The position numbers were made by a program, and so were the translations under genes. Of a DNA stretch of 64,000 bases, positions 35,101 through 44,988 are shown piece after piece; position 1 is the first letter of the stretch; each line of letters starts with the position of its first letter. The stretch spans positions 62,001 through 126,000 of the forward strand of contig BCIV01000008.1 of assembly GCA_001600055.1 (NCBI GenBank), given 5' to 3'. The stretch is from Filobasidium wieringae. Taxonomy: Eukaryota > Basidiomycota > Tremellomycetes > Filobasidiales > Filobasidiaceae. Below the pieces are notes generated by a model, which was not told the DNA's origin, did no database searches, and saw only the letters and a list, made by a program, of their open reading frames with translations.

Positions 35101-36032
35101 GAGAAGAACTGTACGGAATGCCAGGATCTTGCAAGAAAGGCTCGGGATATGTCTGAAGTCAACTCTGATCTTCCGCCCAGTAGTGCGAAGATCAGGATGA
35201 CGCTTGAGCTTCTTAGGCAGATCCAGGATCGAGCAGATGGTCGGCAGAAGACCATTATCTTCAGTCAGGTATGATGCTTCATCGGCTTTTGACACGGAAT
35301 CACTCTGACCCGTTGCACGACCTTCGACGCAGTTCACTTCGTTCTTGAACATCGTCGAACCGTATCTTAGGAAGGATGGCTTCAAATATGTCCGATGTAA
35401 GCTAGCATTTGGATCTGTGGAAGTTCTTTACTCAAACCGACTTGTCAGATGACGGAAGCATGCGACGCGACAAACGAGAGCAATCGCTCGAAGCCATTCG
35501 AAGCGATCCAACGGTCAAAGTGATCCTAATTTCGTTCAAGGCCGGAAGCACTGGTCTTAACTTGACATCCTGTAACAACGTGATCTTGTTGGATCTGTGG
35601 TGGTCAGTCTCTCATAAGAGGGCTTGGCAAGAGCACCACTGAAATAAGCTGTCTCACAGGAACCCGGCGCTTGAGGATCAGGCCTATGACCGTGCGCACC
35701 GGCTTGGACAGAAACTGGACTGCTTCATCTATAAACTTACCGTCGAGCGTTCAGTAGAGGATCGTATCCTTACCGTCAGTCAACTCCCTGCTAGATGAGA
35801 ATCCGAAGTTGACGTTCATTTCATCCATGCACAGCTGCAAGACGCCAAGCGCGAGTTGGCAAAGGCTGCTTTATCCGGCGATTCTACCAAGAATCTGAAG
35901 CTGAACCTGCAGGACCTTATGGGTAATTCTTTGAGCCGAAGCCTTTCCCAATGAGGTCTATTTACTGACAATCCGTTTACCATAGCATTATTCCGAGCCC
36001 CACCTGCGGGAAGTCCAGACGACGACGATTAA
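32149..36032 (+). CDS. SNF2-family DNA translocase, Uls1/Rrp1-Rrp2-like
   Basis: A disordered N-terminal half (about 330 residues) contains acidic SSDEEDE. The Snf2 core follows: LMPHQVRGVKWM, DMGLGKTVQTIAAI (Walker A, across an intron near 33230-33290), DQWVKEI and KYDIVV. Motif II is DEAQ followed by IKNRNTKAAKA, and motif III is LRWCLTGTPIQNN. The C-terminal lobe has TIIFSQFTSFLN, DGSMRRDKREQSL, SFKAGSTGLNLTSCNNVILLDLWW and the RAHRLGQ box. DEAQ and the spacing fit Uls1/Ris1 and fission yeast Rrp1/Rrp2, translocases linked to SUMO-modified proteins and recombination control. Between the lobes only CEIC...CTEC remains of the RING found in this group. Start is inferred: MSNMEAL at 32149 joins in frame to RQAAPPPRRDRG. 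Stop is TAA 36030-36032. Confidence 0.8.
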
Positions 36033-36235
36033 GAACCTGTCTCTTGCATCGTTTCCTCTTGATCATTCATGACACATAACGCCTACCCGTGTATTTCTTC
36101 AGCTATAGCCATTATGGCTAGTATGTACAATAGGTATGATCGATGTTCGCTATTATCGTTACAACACACTTTAGCCATAAGCTATGATCTCGTGCAGGCG
36201 ATGGCTGCACATCGTGGAAGCTTAGAGAATGGTGT

Positions 36236-36932
36236 TTAATTCTATGATGCGCGGGCAAGAAAGACGTCAATCAACAATTTGCTGCTACGAGCGCAGGTAC
36301 TGTGAGCCTACCTCTCTCCATTGTTCATGACACTTGACGCATCGGCTGGTGAGACGAACAGATACTTTTAGTATAGGACATAAAGGTATAAGGCAGGCTA
36401 CTTACTAGAAGGTAGTCATCGGCTCATCCGCACTGTGGAGTACGATATGGACTGAGTGTTGCACCGATTCAACCTGGACTTGCACTCACCTTCTGATTTG
36501 TAATTGCCTGAAGTACGCTCTATTACTGTCACACTTCGAACATTGCGCTAGAAGCAAACTGATGTCAGCGTCTAGGCTATAGACCTGGAGAGATCATAGT
36601 ACGACGTACCTTCTCCTTGATCTACTTTTGCCCAAGCTTCCTCTCCACCCATCACATCATCGACTTCTTTCCTTTTGTAATGCGTCCTCGAGGTCATCTG
36701 TTGATATATAAGTCTCAGTCTAAACTTTTCAAAGCGACAAAGGTCGCAAGGCCAACTTGTTTCTTGATTCCGAAAATATAAGGGCAGCTGTTACATCGCC
36801 TGTAGATTGAGAAGATTAGAAAGATTGAGGGCATGTCAGAATGTCTCAGTGATTTTAAATGGCTCACCATCGGTTCGTCCCTTCATGGGCTTCAATCGTC
36901 AAGAAGTTTGAACAGTAAGGGCAAAAGAGCAT
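36236..36932 (-). CDS. RPC11: RNA polymerase III subunit C11 (Rpc11)
   Basis: A small gene cut into seven exons, none long enough to stand out alone: 36932-36868, 36799-36757, 36697-36610, 36547-36490, 36432-36406, 36345-36312 and 36241-36236. They join in frame to a 106-residue protein, close to the usual length of about 110. The N-terminal zinc ribbon has CPYC and CNSCPY. The linker YKRKEVDDVMGG is characteristic. The C-terminal TFIIS-like zinc ribbon has CSKC, QLQIRSADEPMTTFY with the catalytic Asp-Glu, and CVKCHEQW. Rpc11 gives Pol III its RNA cleavage activity and helps termination and reinitiation. The last coding exon holds only AAT TAA. Divergent from the PBY1-like gene. Confidence 0.9.
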
Positions 36933-37294
36933 GATGACTTGTTGCTCTTGCGTGAGCTCGTATTTGCTTATATATCGCTTCGTGCAAGTCGCCTATAAGG
37001 TTGTAGGACAGTAGCAGGGGACTTGATACCTTGATAAACGAAGAGACGCCTTGTGTAAGGGTAATGCGTCTCACAATCTGATAGTAGCTAGGATAATATT
37101 TGGTGAGCTACTTCGGCGTTCAAGAATTAGCGCGTAAAATACGTATTTCTTGCGAGATGTTCAGCTGGCTGGAGTGGCCAAATAATAATATAATATCAAC
37201 CACCATTCATGCGCCGCTTGTATGCTCTTCTTCTCACTCTATCCTTCCACCTTATAGGAGCTCCTGCATCCTTTTCCGTAAGGCCCCGCTCAGA
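36933..37294. promoter_or_regulatory. Divergent promoter region RPC11/PBY1-like
   Basis: 362 bases between start codons. An AT-rich run (AAATAATAATATAATATC, about 37180-37198) lies nearer the right-hand gene. Confidence 0.35.
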
Positions 37295-39141
37295 ATGCCA
37301 ACGTCCGCCCAAGATTCGTCGCGTTTGTCGGCTTTCGTCAATTTCCCTTCGTCCTATACTCAGGAGCTCCTACTATCCGCTTTAACTTCCACCCTCTCAC
37401 GACTATCTATCACCGAAAATCCACCAACCAATTCTGCAGACTGTCCGCAGCTGCAGTGGGCAGATTATGACCTGTTATTCCTGGACGATATCATGCGGCA
37501 TCCGACAGATCATCTTATATCCAGTTACGTGTACAGGAAAACCTTGATCCGAAAACATATGCTACACAATGCAATACAAGAATATCTGGCCAAGCAGAGA
37601 TATCGCTCGGTACCAACAATACTAGAACAGAGTATACCTAGAGGTTGGGTCATTGATATTCAATTCGCGGACGAGTTGGACGAGCTCCTTGTAGACGACC
37701 TTTACGATCTGAAAGAGGATTTAGACTTGAATCTATCCATAGAAGACCCCTCAGAAAAAAAGTGAGTGAAATCGTAAAGCATGCAATTTCGATTCCTGAT
37801 TTCATCCAAAGATGGTTCATATTGAAACCAGGAATGTCTGACAAAGCTCAAGGAATCAGGATGTTTTCGTCTGAATCGGAGCTAGTGGAGATCTTCGAAG
37901 CCTTTGAACCAGAAAGTGACGATGAAGAAGACGGGACCGAGGAAGAAGAGGATGTAGTGGCTGCAGAATCCAACGCCATTTCACAAGACGAACTCCGCCG
38001 AGTCGAGCAGCTAGCCGTGAAGGACTTCCCTGACGACGAACCATATGAAGAGCCTAAAAACGCCAATAAAGCAGAGGCAGAGACCGACGTACAGACATCA
38101 CAGTTACGACATTTTGTCATACAGGTAAGGATCTGCATCACATTGCTTCTCAATCGGAGACTAATGTTTTTGGCTCAACAGGAATACATCCCCCGTCCCA
38201 TGTTGATCGATCCCTTAGAAGGCATGAGGCCAGCTGGAGGAGATACTCAAGGTCACAAGGCAAGTCTACATGGGACGATCGCCAATGCTGCCAACTGATC
38301 GATCAAACCGCTACTAGTTTCATCTACGTGCTTATGTCCTAATGAGTGGAACCTATAAGCTATATCTTGCTCGTACTATGCTAGCATTGTTCTCCGACGA
38401 GACCTTTTCTTTCAAAGGAAACAGCTCAGGTGGGGCAGGTCAGCATCTGAATCTCAACGCACATCTTACAAATACGTGTCTCCAGGTGAGCAAAAATCGT
38501 ATCGAACGCGTAATATCGCCTGCTGAACGTTCATTCCTTTGTCCGTCCTATACAGGCATCCGGAAGTGATGCCCCACCTGACCATTTGGTCAAGAACTTC
38601 TGGGATCTAGCCGGAAAAACCATTCTCCCTCTCAGTGACTCCAAATCTGGCGACCTTGAGAGGCAAAATATCACGTCTGAATGGTTAGACTCGACCTTCG
38701 ACCAAGTCGGAGCCGTCATTGCCGAGACGGTAGATGCAGCTGTCAGTTGTGGCAGCTTCGGCTTGCAGCTGTTACCCAATGCTTTTGAGGTCAGTCTCAG
38801 TCTCGTTACCGGATACGACGACCTGACTGACTCACGTCATCATGCGTTGATAGATATTTGGTGTCGACCTGCTTTTGTCTTATCCTGTAGTCACGGGAAA
38901 GACCCTACCTGCTCCACTTGTTACGCTGTTGGAGTTCAATGCTTCTCCTGACTTTTTCCAGTCTGGAGAGAGACTTAAGAGCGAATTAGGGGACATGTTC
39001 AAGGGTGTAGTCAAACTTGTTATAGCGCCATTCTTTAGCGCAGCTGTATACGAGACTGACAGCGACGAGGAAGGAAAGAGGGACGATGTATACGAGACAT
39101 GGAAGCTTATCGGCGAGCAAAAAACCCGTGGTGGCTGGTAA
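37295..39141 (+). CDS. Tubulin-tyrosine-ligase-like ATP-grasp protein, Pby1 family
   Basis: The product starts MPTSAQDSSRLSAFVNFPSSYTQELLLSAL, as in fungal Pby1-like TTL proteins. The ATP-grasp/TTL fold is marked by YVYRKTLIRKHML, WFILKPGMSDKAQGIRMF (phosphate-binding loop, K/R binding), a conserved ELVEIFEAFE, then QEYIPRPMLID, FHLRAYVLMSG-like and YLARTMLALFS. VTLLEFNASPDF holds the Glu and Asn metal ligands, and the protein ends at TAA 39139-39141. A long acidic loop (ESDDEEDGTEEEED) is inserted in the fold. At least six short introns. Yeast Pby1 is a P-body protein fused to a SurE phosphatase; no SurE part is visible here. Substrate is unknown, and true tubulin tyrosination is doubtful. 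Confidence 0.8.
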
Positions 39142-39193
39142 TCATGACATGTTGGATCGTGAGGGGTCGTAATAAAGAAATACACCAAGATAT

Positions 39194-41533
39194 CTATTTG
39201 CTAGTATCGCTCTGTGCTTTGAATATCAGCAAGCATTGTATCGTCAAATCTAGAATCTCTTTGCTTGGCCGTTCCGTAGCGTTAGGTCCTGTCCACGCTG
39301 TCAAAAGTTCTAGCAACCTTTGCGGAAGTTCGATGTTACGCGCGGCTTCTAGGGCCTTTATTTTTTCTTGATGTAGTAGATTGCTTACGTAAGACATCAG
39401 ATTGACGAGAATGACCAGTGCTCGATGTAGTAGAGAAAGATTCGGTGCCAAGGTCGAATTCTCGAGCTCCACTTCCTCTGCAATTTCTGACTCGGCAATT
39501 GGCGGGCTAAGCATATTGTAGATCGTTGCAAACGCCTTCTCTTCTCGACCATCGATGTTGAGTAGATGCCGGCAGGCAGCCGGCGACTCGGTAATACCTG
39601 CAAGGGCGCCAGAAGCAGCAAGTCTCGTGTTCAGATCCTCCACATCCGCCATCGCAAGCAGTACATGCAGTCTAGCTGTCACGCCCTTTTCTGGAGAGTT
39701 TTTGTCGGTCGAGTCACCAGAATACCGATTGAATACCGCCTCCGATGCTAGAAGGTTGCATATCAGCTCGACAGCGGCTCGCCTAACCAAAGTATTATCT
39801 TCCAGCATTTCCTGCTCGGCCTGTCTAATGACCTCCGCATTGGAGATGCCAGCGATCCTGTTTGCTACGGTCGGGTCAATCGAAGCAAGGTTTGTGAGGG
39901 CCATCATAGCCTCAAAACGCTGCAAGAGAGTTGATGATGGGTGTAGCAATAGAATGGTGATAGGACGGATGGAGTCGAGACATCTTGTCAGAGGTTGTAC
40001 ACCGTAAAGTACGGTCGGTGCCAGGGTGATGTTCATTTTGGCCATTGCTTGGATTGACAGAAGAGCATCGGAAGACAAGCTCTGCAGGGCTGATTTGGCG
40101 TCTTTTCCCGTCAGATTGTAGTCCGATAGCGCGCCTGCGGTTATGTGGTTCAAGCCTTTGAAACCCCCACCTCGAATGACGGCGATCCTGTTCGTTGGAT
40201 CTTCTACTACCTCTAGATAAAGTTTGCCTACAAGAGATCTCACTTGGACGCTCTCTGTTTGCCCAAGATCAACAAGGGTATTGACTAACCCTTGCTCGAT
40301 AGCTGATTTGATCCGAGCTTCAACCGCCTCGTTAGAGTTACGGGGATCGTCGTCTGGATCGTTGGCTTCGCTTGCGATCATTCCCATAGTCTGCTTAGCT
40401 TTTCCGGCCGATGCGATCTGCTTGAGCTTTTTGATTTGTTTCTGTTCTGGGGTGAGATTCGGTTGTCGACTGAAAAGGCTGACAAGTATCGCGCTGATCC
40501 CATAAGCCAAAGAATTGACATCGCCGTGATGCATCTTCGATTCGTCGGTGTCATCGACGTTGTAGGATGCTGAGATGTTCGAGGTTCGTGCGGAGGAAGT
40601 CGGGACACCTTTCCCAGACAACCGTCGTGGCAGGCGAAAGAGAGCCTGCATAAATCCCGGGTCCGAACACAATCTAACTTTCAATTCTGGCTGACTTGAA
40701 ATGTATGCCAGTCCTTCCAGCGCTGAACTAAGGCTGTTACGATCAACTCCCTGGCTGTCCGATATATCTGATTGTCTGACTGCTTCTATAAACATATTCA
40801 CAGAGTCAGAATCCTGCCATGCAGCGATTCCGGGACGGAGAGCTGGGTTTGAGTCGCTCAAGAGGGGGTCCGCTGCTTCTACCCTCGCAATTTTGGTCAA
40901 CGACACTGCGCATACAATCTGTGTTCTGTACCGCAGGCTCTTAGCCGGTTCCTTCAAATCCTTCGTAATCCCGCTTCGAACTTGGTCGTTTAGCCAGCCA
41001 TAAGACAGGGATCTAACAATGGGACGGCATGCAGAGGCGTTCAACGCATTAGATAGGAAATCTGCCATGGCATGATCAACGAAGGCCTGCAAGTCAGGTT
41101 TGCCGCTTCCAGGAGATTCGGTTCTTTGGGATTCCGTGACCCGTTTGACGGCATCCACAACCCCACTCGATTGGAGTATGCTTGAAGCCCATGCCGCGTC
41201 GACTTGGAATACAGCTCCCAAGAGTGATAAACTCCTATAACAACCATCGAGACTGTCTCCATCCAGGTTCTGGCTAACGTAGTCTACGATGCTAGCCTGG
41301 TCGATGCCTGGAACAGCAAGAGTTCGAGCTAGAACAATAAAAGCCAGCGCTCTTGGCCTATCGCGGCTGTCTTTATTGGCAGGGGAACCATTGACAGATC
41401 CATGCACCAATCCCTCAGTGACGAGCTTTAGGTCCTCCAGAGTAAGGCCTGACCGTGATGTGGTAGACGATACCGAGGGAAGCTCCAGGTCCCGTAGGAG
41501 CCTTTCTAGTTGAGACTCCAAAGACTCGCTCAT
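39194..41533 (-). CDS. SHE4: UCS-domain myosin chaperone (She4/UNC-45/Cro1)
   Basis: A single uninterrupted frame of 779 residues, notable in a window where other genes are split. It is built of armadillo-like helical repeats: RPRALAFIVLARTLAVPG, then a central UNC-45 block, MIASEANDPDDDP, VEARIKSAIEQGLVNTLVDL, GALSDYNLTGKDAKSALQSL, LAKMNITLAPTVLY-like, FEAMMALTNLASID, VRRAAVELICNLLAS and LDLTIQCLLIFK. UCS proteins fold and stabilise myosin motor heads for actomyosin rings and endocytosis. The N-terminal TPR of animal UNC-45 is missing, as normal in fungi. Start MSESLESQLERLLRDLEL fits. It stops 52 bases from the PBY1-like stop, tail to tail. Confidence 0.85.
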   Translation of the reverse strand: MSESLESQLERLLRDLELPSVSSTTSRSGLTLEDLKLVTEGLVHGSVNGSPANKDSRDRPRALAFIVLARTLAVPGIDQASIVDYVSQNLDGDSLDGCYRSLSLLGAVFQVDAAWASSILQSSGVVDAVKRVTESQRTESPGSGKPDLQAFVDHAMADFLSNALNASACRPIVRSLSYGWLNDQVRSGITKDLKEPAKSLRYRTQIVCAVSLTKIARVEAADPLLSDSNPALRPGIAAWQDSDSVNMFIEAVRQSDISDSQGVDRNSLSSALEGLAYISSQPELKVRLCSDPGFMQALFRLPRRLSGKGVPTSSARTSNISASYNVDDTDESKMHHGDVNSLAYGISAILVSLFSRQPNLTPEQKQIKKLKQIASAGKAKQTMGMIASEANDPDDDPRNSNEAVEARIKSAIEQGLVNTLVDLGQTESVQVRSLVGKLYLEVVEDPTNRIAVIRGGGFKGLNHITAGALSDYNLTGKDAKSALQSLSSDALLSIQAMAKMNITLAPTVLYGVQPLTRCLDSIRPITILLLHPSSTLLQRFEAMMALTNLASIDPTVANRIAGISNAEVIRQAEQEMLEDNTLVRRAAVELICNLLASEAVFNRYSGDSTDKNSPEKGVTARLHVLLAMADVEDLNTRLAASGALAGITESPAACRHLLNIDGREEKAFATIYNMLSPPIAESEIAEEVELENSTLAPNLSLLHRALVILVNLMSYVSNLLHQEKIKALEAARNIELPQRLLELLTAWTGPNATERPSKEILDLTIQCLLIFKAQSDTSK

Positions 41534-41820
41534 TGATCGAATGGTTCGGTTGACTCGAAAGGTTTATTGACACATGCTTTGGCACTACTAATTTGCAGCT
41601 GACCGGGCTTACTGTAAGTATGGCGTCGATTTAGCGATCCAGGAAGACTGGGATATTTGGGATACAGTCCGTCGATACAGCATATGCATGTACGTGAAAT
41701 GCATGCTTGCGCGATTTGGGTCTTGAGTCTCCAGTAATCTCCAGGCTGAACGCCGGAAGTTATATGTCACTCCTCGTTACGTTCTCGTCAAGCGGACCTT
41801 GATCGATTTGGTCATAAAGA
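41534..41820. promoter_or_regulatory. Divergent promoter region SHE4/RMP1-like
   Basis: 287 bases between start codons; no distinctive motif beyond a repeated GCATGC (about 41675-41705). Confidence 0.35.
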
Positions 41821-43087
41821 ATGACTGACAATCTCTTGCATCTTCTTCCATCGACGCTCGGTCCTCTCCTTCAGATAGATCTCTTGATACTGGAGAACAC
41901 TCGCAAGAAAAATGCCGCCCAGCACCGGACAGGGCTTTTCTTCCGAAGGGTCCACGAAGTTTATCGTCTAGGAAAGGAAGTGTATGCAGAGCTGCAGTGG
42001 ATCAACGTAAGGACGGTAGCTCAAAGAGAATCTAGAAAGGCAGAGATCAGGAGACTTCAAAATGAAGGTATCGAGGTGGATACTTTGAGCTTGGAGTCTC
42101 ACGTGGACAAAGAGTGTGTGAAGCATACCAAGCGACTGACGAACTTGGTCCTCCGAGTGAGTTTTCCCTTCTCTTAGGATATTCGGTCCTCCTAGTCTCA
42201 CCTTCGAATTGAAAGGCTTTTTCCGCTCTCAACAAGGCATCAGCGTAAGTCCCCCATATCTCAGGGAAAGTGACTCGAAGTGCTGAACCGAGGATCTATG
42301 AACCACCATCAGTTCTGTCGAGAAGATGATCCACCATCTGCATTTCCTTCCCTTGACGACCCTACTACTGGCGATTTACGCCAGGATCTGGCTTCTATGT
42401 ATCAACATCTTCGCTCATGTGTGCAAATCTGGTTTAGAAGAGAACGTTCCGGGGGCGGAACTCAAACCTTTCGTCAACCTCGGAACGCTCGATGTCGTTT
42501 CTTGTGCCGGTGCCAATACGGCTCTGGCCCTACGGTTGCCTCGAGCAAAGTCGGAACTACAAGCCAGAGGGGAAGGCATGGTTAAGCCCGGGAAAGGAAA
42601 GGAGCGTTTGAGTATTCAGCCTGATTCCGCTCCTGAAGACAACCAGGGAGAAACCGAGGCGGATTTTGGGGTTAAAATTGAGAGACATGAGGATACCGTC
42701 AAACCTACACCACAGCCAATCGTACCAAAATCTTACGGAAATGACCGAGCAAAGACCCCATTGTCACTCGTTCCAGTACGAACAGACCGGATAGGCTCAG
42801 ATGCAGCTCTTAAGAAAGCGAAGACGGAGTCTCTGGTTCGGAAAACCAAATCCGGACGAGATACCATGGCCGATAGATTGGCAGCTGCTACAAAGGTTGC
42901 AACCAAAGTGGAACAGTCGGCCGGAGCGAATCTATCGTCAGCGATGCCACCACCTGTTGGAATCGCGCCTACTCAAGCTGCTGGCGTCACTAAGAGGAGA
43001 TTGAAGGAAAAGGAACAGGTCGTTAAGCCAAAGGGCAAAACGAAGAAATCGAAGGTAGACAACCTTGATGATATATTCGGCTTTTAA
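41821..43087 (+). CDS. RNase MRP subunit Rmp1/NEPRO-like protein
   Basis: The N-terminal domain runs MTDNLLHLLPSTLGPLLQIDLLILENTRKKN, then FFRRVHEVYRLGKEVYAELQW and KRLTNLVLRAFSAL. After two introns (about 42157-42215 and 42242-42320) comes MIHHLHFLPLTTLLLAIYARIWLL, the hydrophobic core helix expected in the Rmp1/Nepro N-terminal family. The C-terminal half is disordered and basic, ending KKSKVDNLDDIFGF, the short DDIFG motif that closes many Rmp1-type proteins. Rmp1 is a specific protein subunit of RNase MRP, which cuts pre-rRNA in the nucleolus. The assignment rests on these motifs; sequence identity in this family is low. Stop TAA 43085-43087. Confidence 0.6.
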
Positions 43088-43776
43088 GAAGATTTAGATC
43101 CTTCAGGAAATCATCCATTGTGTTTCGGTTGTTTTCTTACTTATACCCACACCGAGAGCAAATTGCTTGTGATCACAATTTCTATGGTAGACCGCTGGGT
43201 CTCGAATTAGATAAGAGGCCCGTGGATGATAGTGTATTTGTGGATTGTTATGCGTCAGAAGGCCATTTGCACGTTCTCTCGAGGATTTAAGGATACAGGT
43301 ACACCTACATTTTTAGGTTGTAGGACATAATATTTGAGTCTTTGCACATTTTGCACAGGAATTGTAGCAACACAATCTGTTGGGATGTTCCGTCGGACGG
43401 ACGCAGATCATTTCGGACAAGCGAGGATTCCGAGCGGAAGCAAATGGGTCATGATTCCCATGATTAGCAACAAGACAGAGACCGATAACACCACTTGACT
43501 TAGCAAGAATCTCACCAGACAGGTAGAGGTACACAAAGCAAGCAAGGGCAGCAGACACATGGCACCATAGTATAGCATTCAATCTCGTTCCAAGCACAGT
43601 ATATATACCTCACCTAACTTCCGTCCCGTTCGAAAGCTAGAGATTCAGGCATCAACCTGGCGTTTTGTCACAGCAAATACTGGGCAGCGATCATCCTCGC
43701 TACCTCGATACTCCTATACAAATTCAGTCTATCCGTCGTTTTACCAGCAACCAAAGAAAGCTTATCTAGCAGAACC
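43088..43776. other. Intergenic region with no recognised gene
   Basis: No convincing gene. A 94-codon minus-strand frame (43313-43597) is unlike any family I know. A TATATATACC near 43600 may be a promoter element for the dioxygenase gene. Confidence 0.35.
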
Positions 43777-44859
43777 ATGGCGTCTCGCGGTCCAGTCTAC
43801 TTCATCTCACATGGAGGCCCTCCTTCCATGTTCGATACCGCTGGTGGACCTTATCAAGCCTGGAAACGAGTCGGACAGCGAATCAGACAGGATATTTCGG
43901 ACGGCAAGATCAAGAACAGCAAGGGTCTCGTATGTGTTAGTGCGCATTGGGAATCAGAAGACAGCAGCGGCAAGCGTATCGAGTGTAAGTGACAGGTTGT
44001 GCAACTATCCTTTCGCTTGCTCAAAAGATTTACTTCATGTATTTATCCGACAGTGAATACGAACCTTTCGAATCCACTTATCTACGATTTCTATGGATTT
44101 CCTAAACACTTCTACGCGCAAACATTCCAATCATCGTTTTCCGACGAACATGTTTCAGATGTCGAGAAGCAATTATCTCAAGCGGGGTGGACGGTAGATC
44201 GTACCGACCGCGGACTAGATCACGGTCTATGGGGTAAGTTCGTGTTGCTGCAACACACACACAGGAACGATGCTCAAATTGTCTTCTTGACAGTACCTTT
44301 CAAGGTGGCTTTCCTCCAGGAAGCACAAAACACTCAAACACCCTCACCTCCGACGGCAGACGTAATAGCGAATACTCCTTCCATTATTCAACTCTCTTTG
44401 CCTGGAAATTCGGACGAGCATACGACACTGAAACTAGGTCAGACTTTGAGTGGGCTCAGAGATCAGGGATACGCTATCGTTGCGACAGGTCAAGCGGTAC
44501 ACAACCTGCGAGATCTCAGTACGTTGTTGCCGCTCGATGATTCTACCGTGTGACTGATTTAACTCACGATGTCAGGAAGTTCAAGGGCGTTAGGAGGTTC
44601 AGGTCAGACGACTTATGGCACCCCTTTTCTACAATCCTTCTTGTCGGCAGCCACTTCGCCTAGGAACGAATTGGCAAAAAAGTCGACCGATCTTTTCAAG
44701 CATAGCGAATATCGAAAAGCTCATCCCACCCCGGAACATCTGTTACCGCTGATAGTGGCTTCTGGGGCCGTCCAGGGTGATTCCAGCCAACCTGTTGGTG
44801 AGGTCATCTTTCAAGAAGACGATGGTCCTCTAGGTTGGGCCATGATCAGATGGGATTAG
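43777..44859 (+). CDS. Class III extradiol dioxygenase, LigB/4,5-DOPA dioxygenase type
   Basis: A non-haem metal dioxygenase that opens catechol-type rings. The start MASRGPVYFISHGGPP places the first metal ligand at His12. VCVSAHWES gives a second conserved His at residue 57, and GLDHGLWVPF carries another after a splice at about 44231. ATGQAVHNLRDL holds the conserved active-site histidine before the last exon. The end has HPTPEHLLPLIVASGA and ends GWAMIRWD. Introns lie at about 43985-44054, 44231-44293 and 44520-44571. The length, about 290 residues, matches the family. The natural substrate (DOPA or another catechol) cannot be told from sequence. Tail to tail with the carrier gene, 129 bases apart. 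Confidence 0.85.
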
Positions 44860-44988
44860 ATACTTTTCATTATTCCATACTGCCCAGGAAGTTGTACATA
44901 TGTTTCTCATCACAACCATACAAGTTATACAGATTCTCGGTCAGTCAAAAAGGTATATATGAAAATCGGTACAATTCATTCATCTTCT

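Noticed and set aside
43313..43597. 94-codon minus-strand frame as a small secreted protein
   Set aside because: No clear signal peptide with cleavage pattern, no family resemblance, no splice support.
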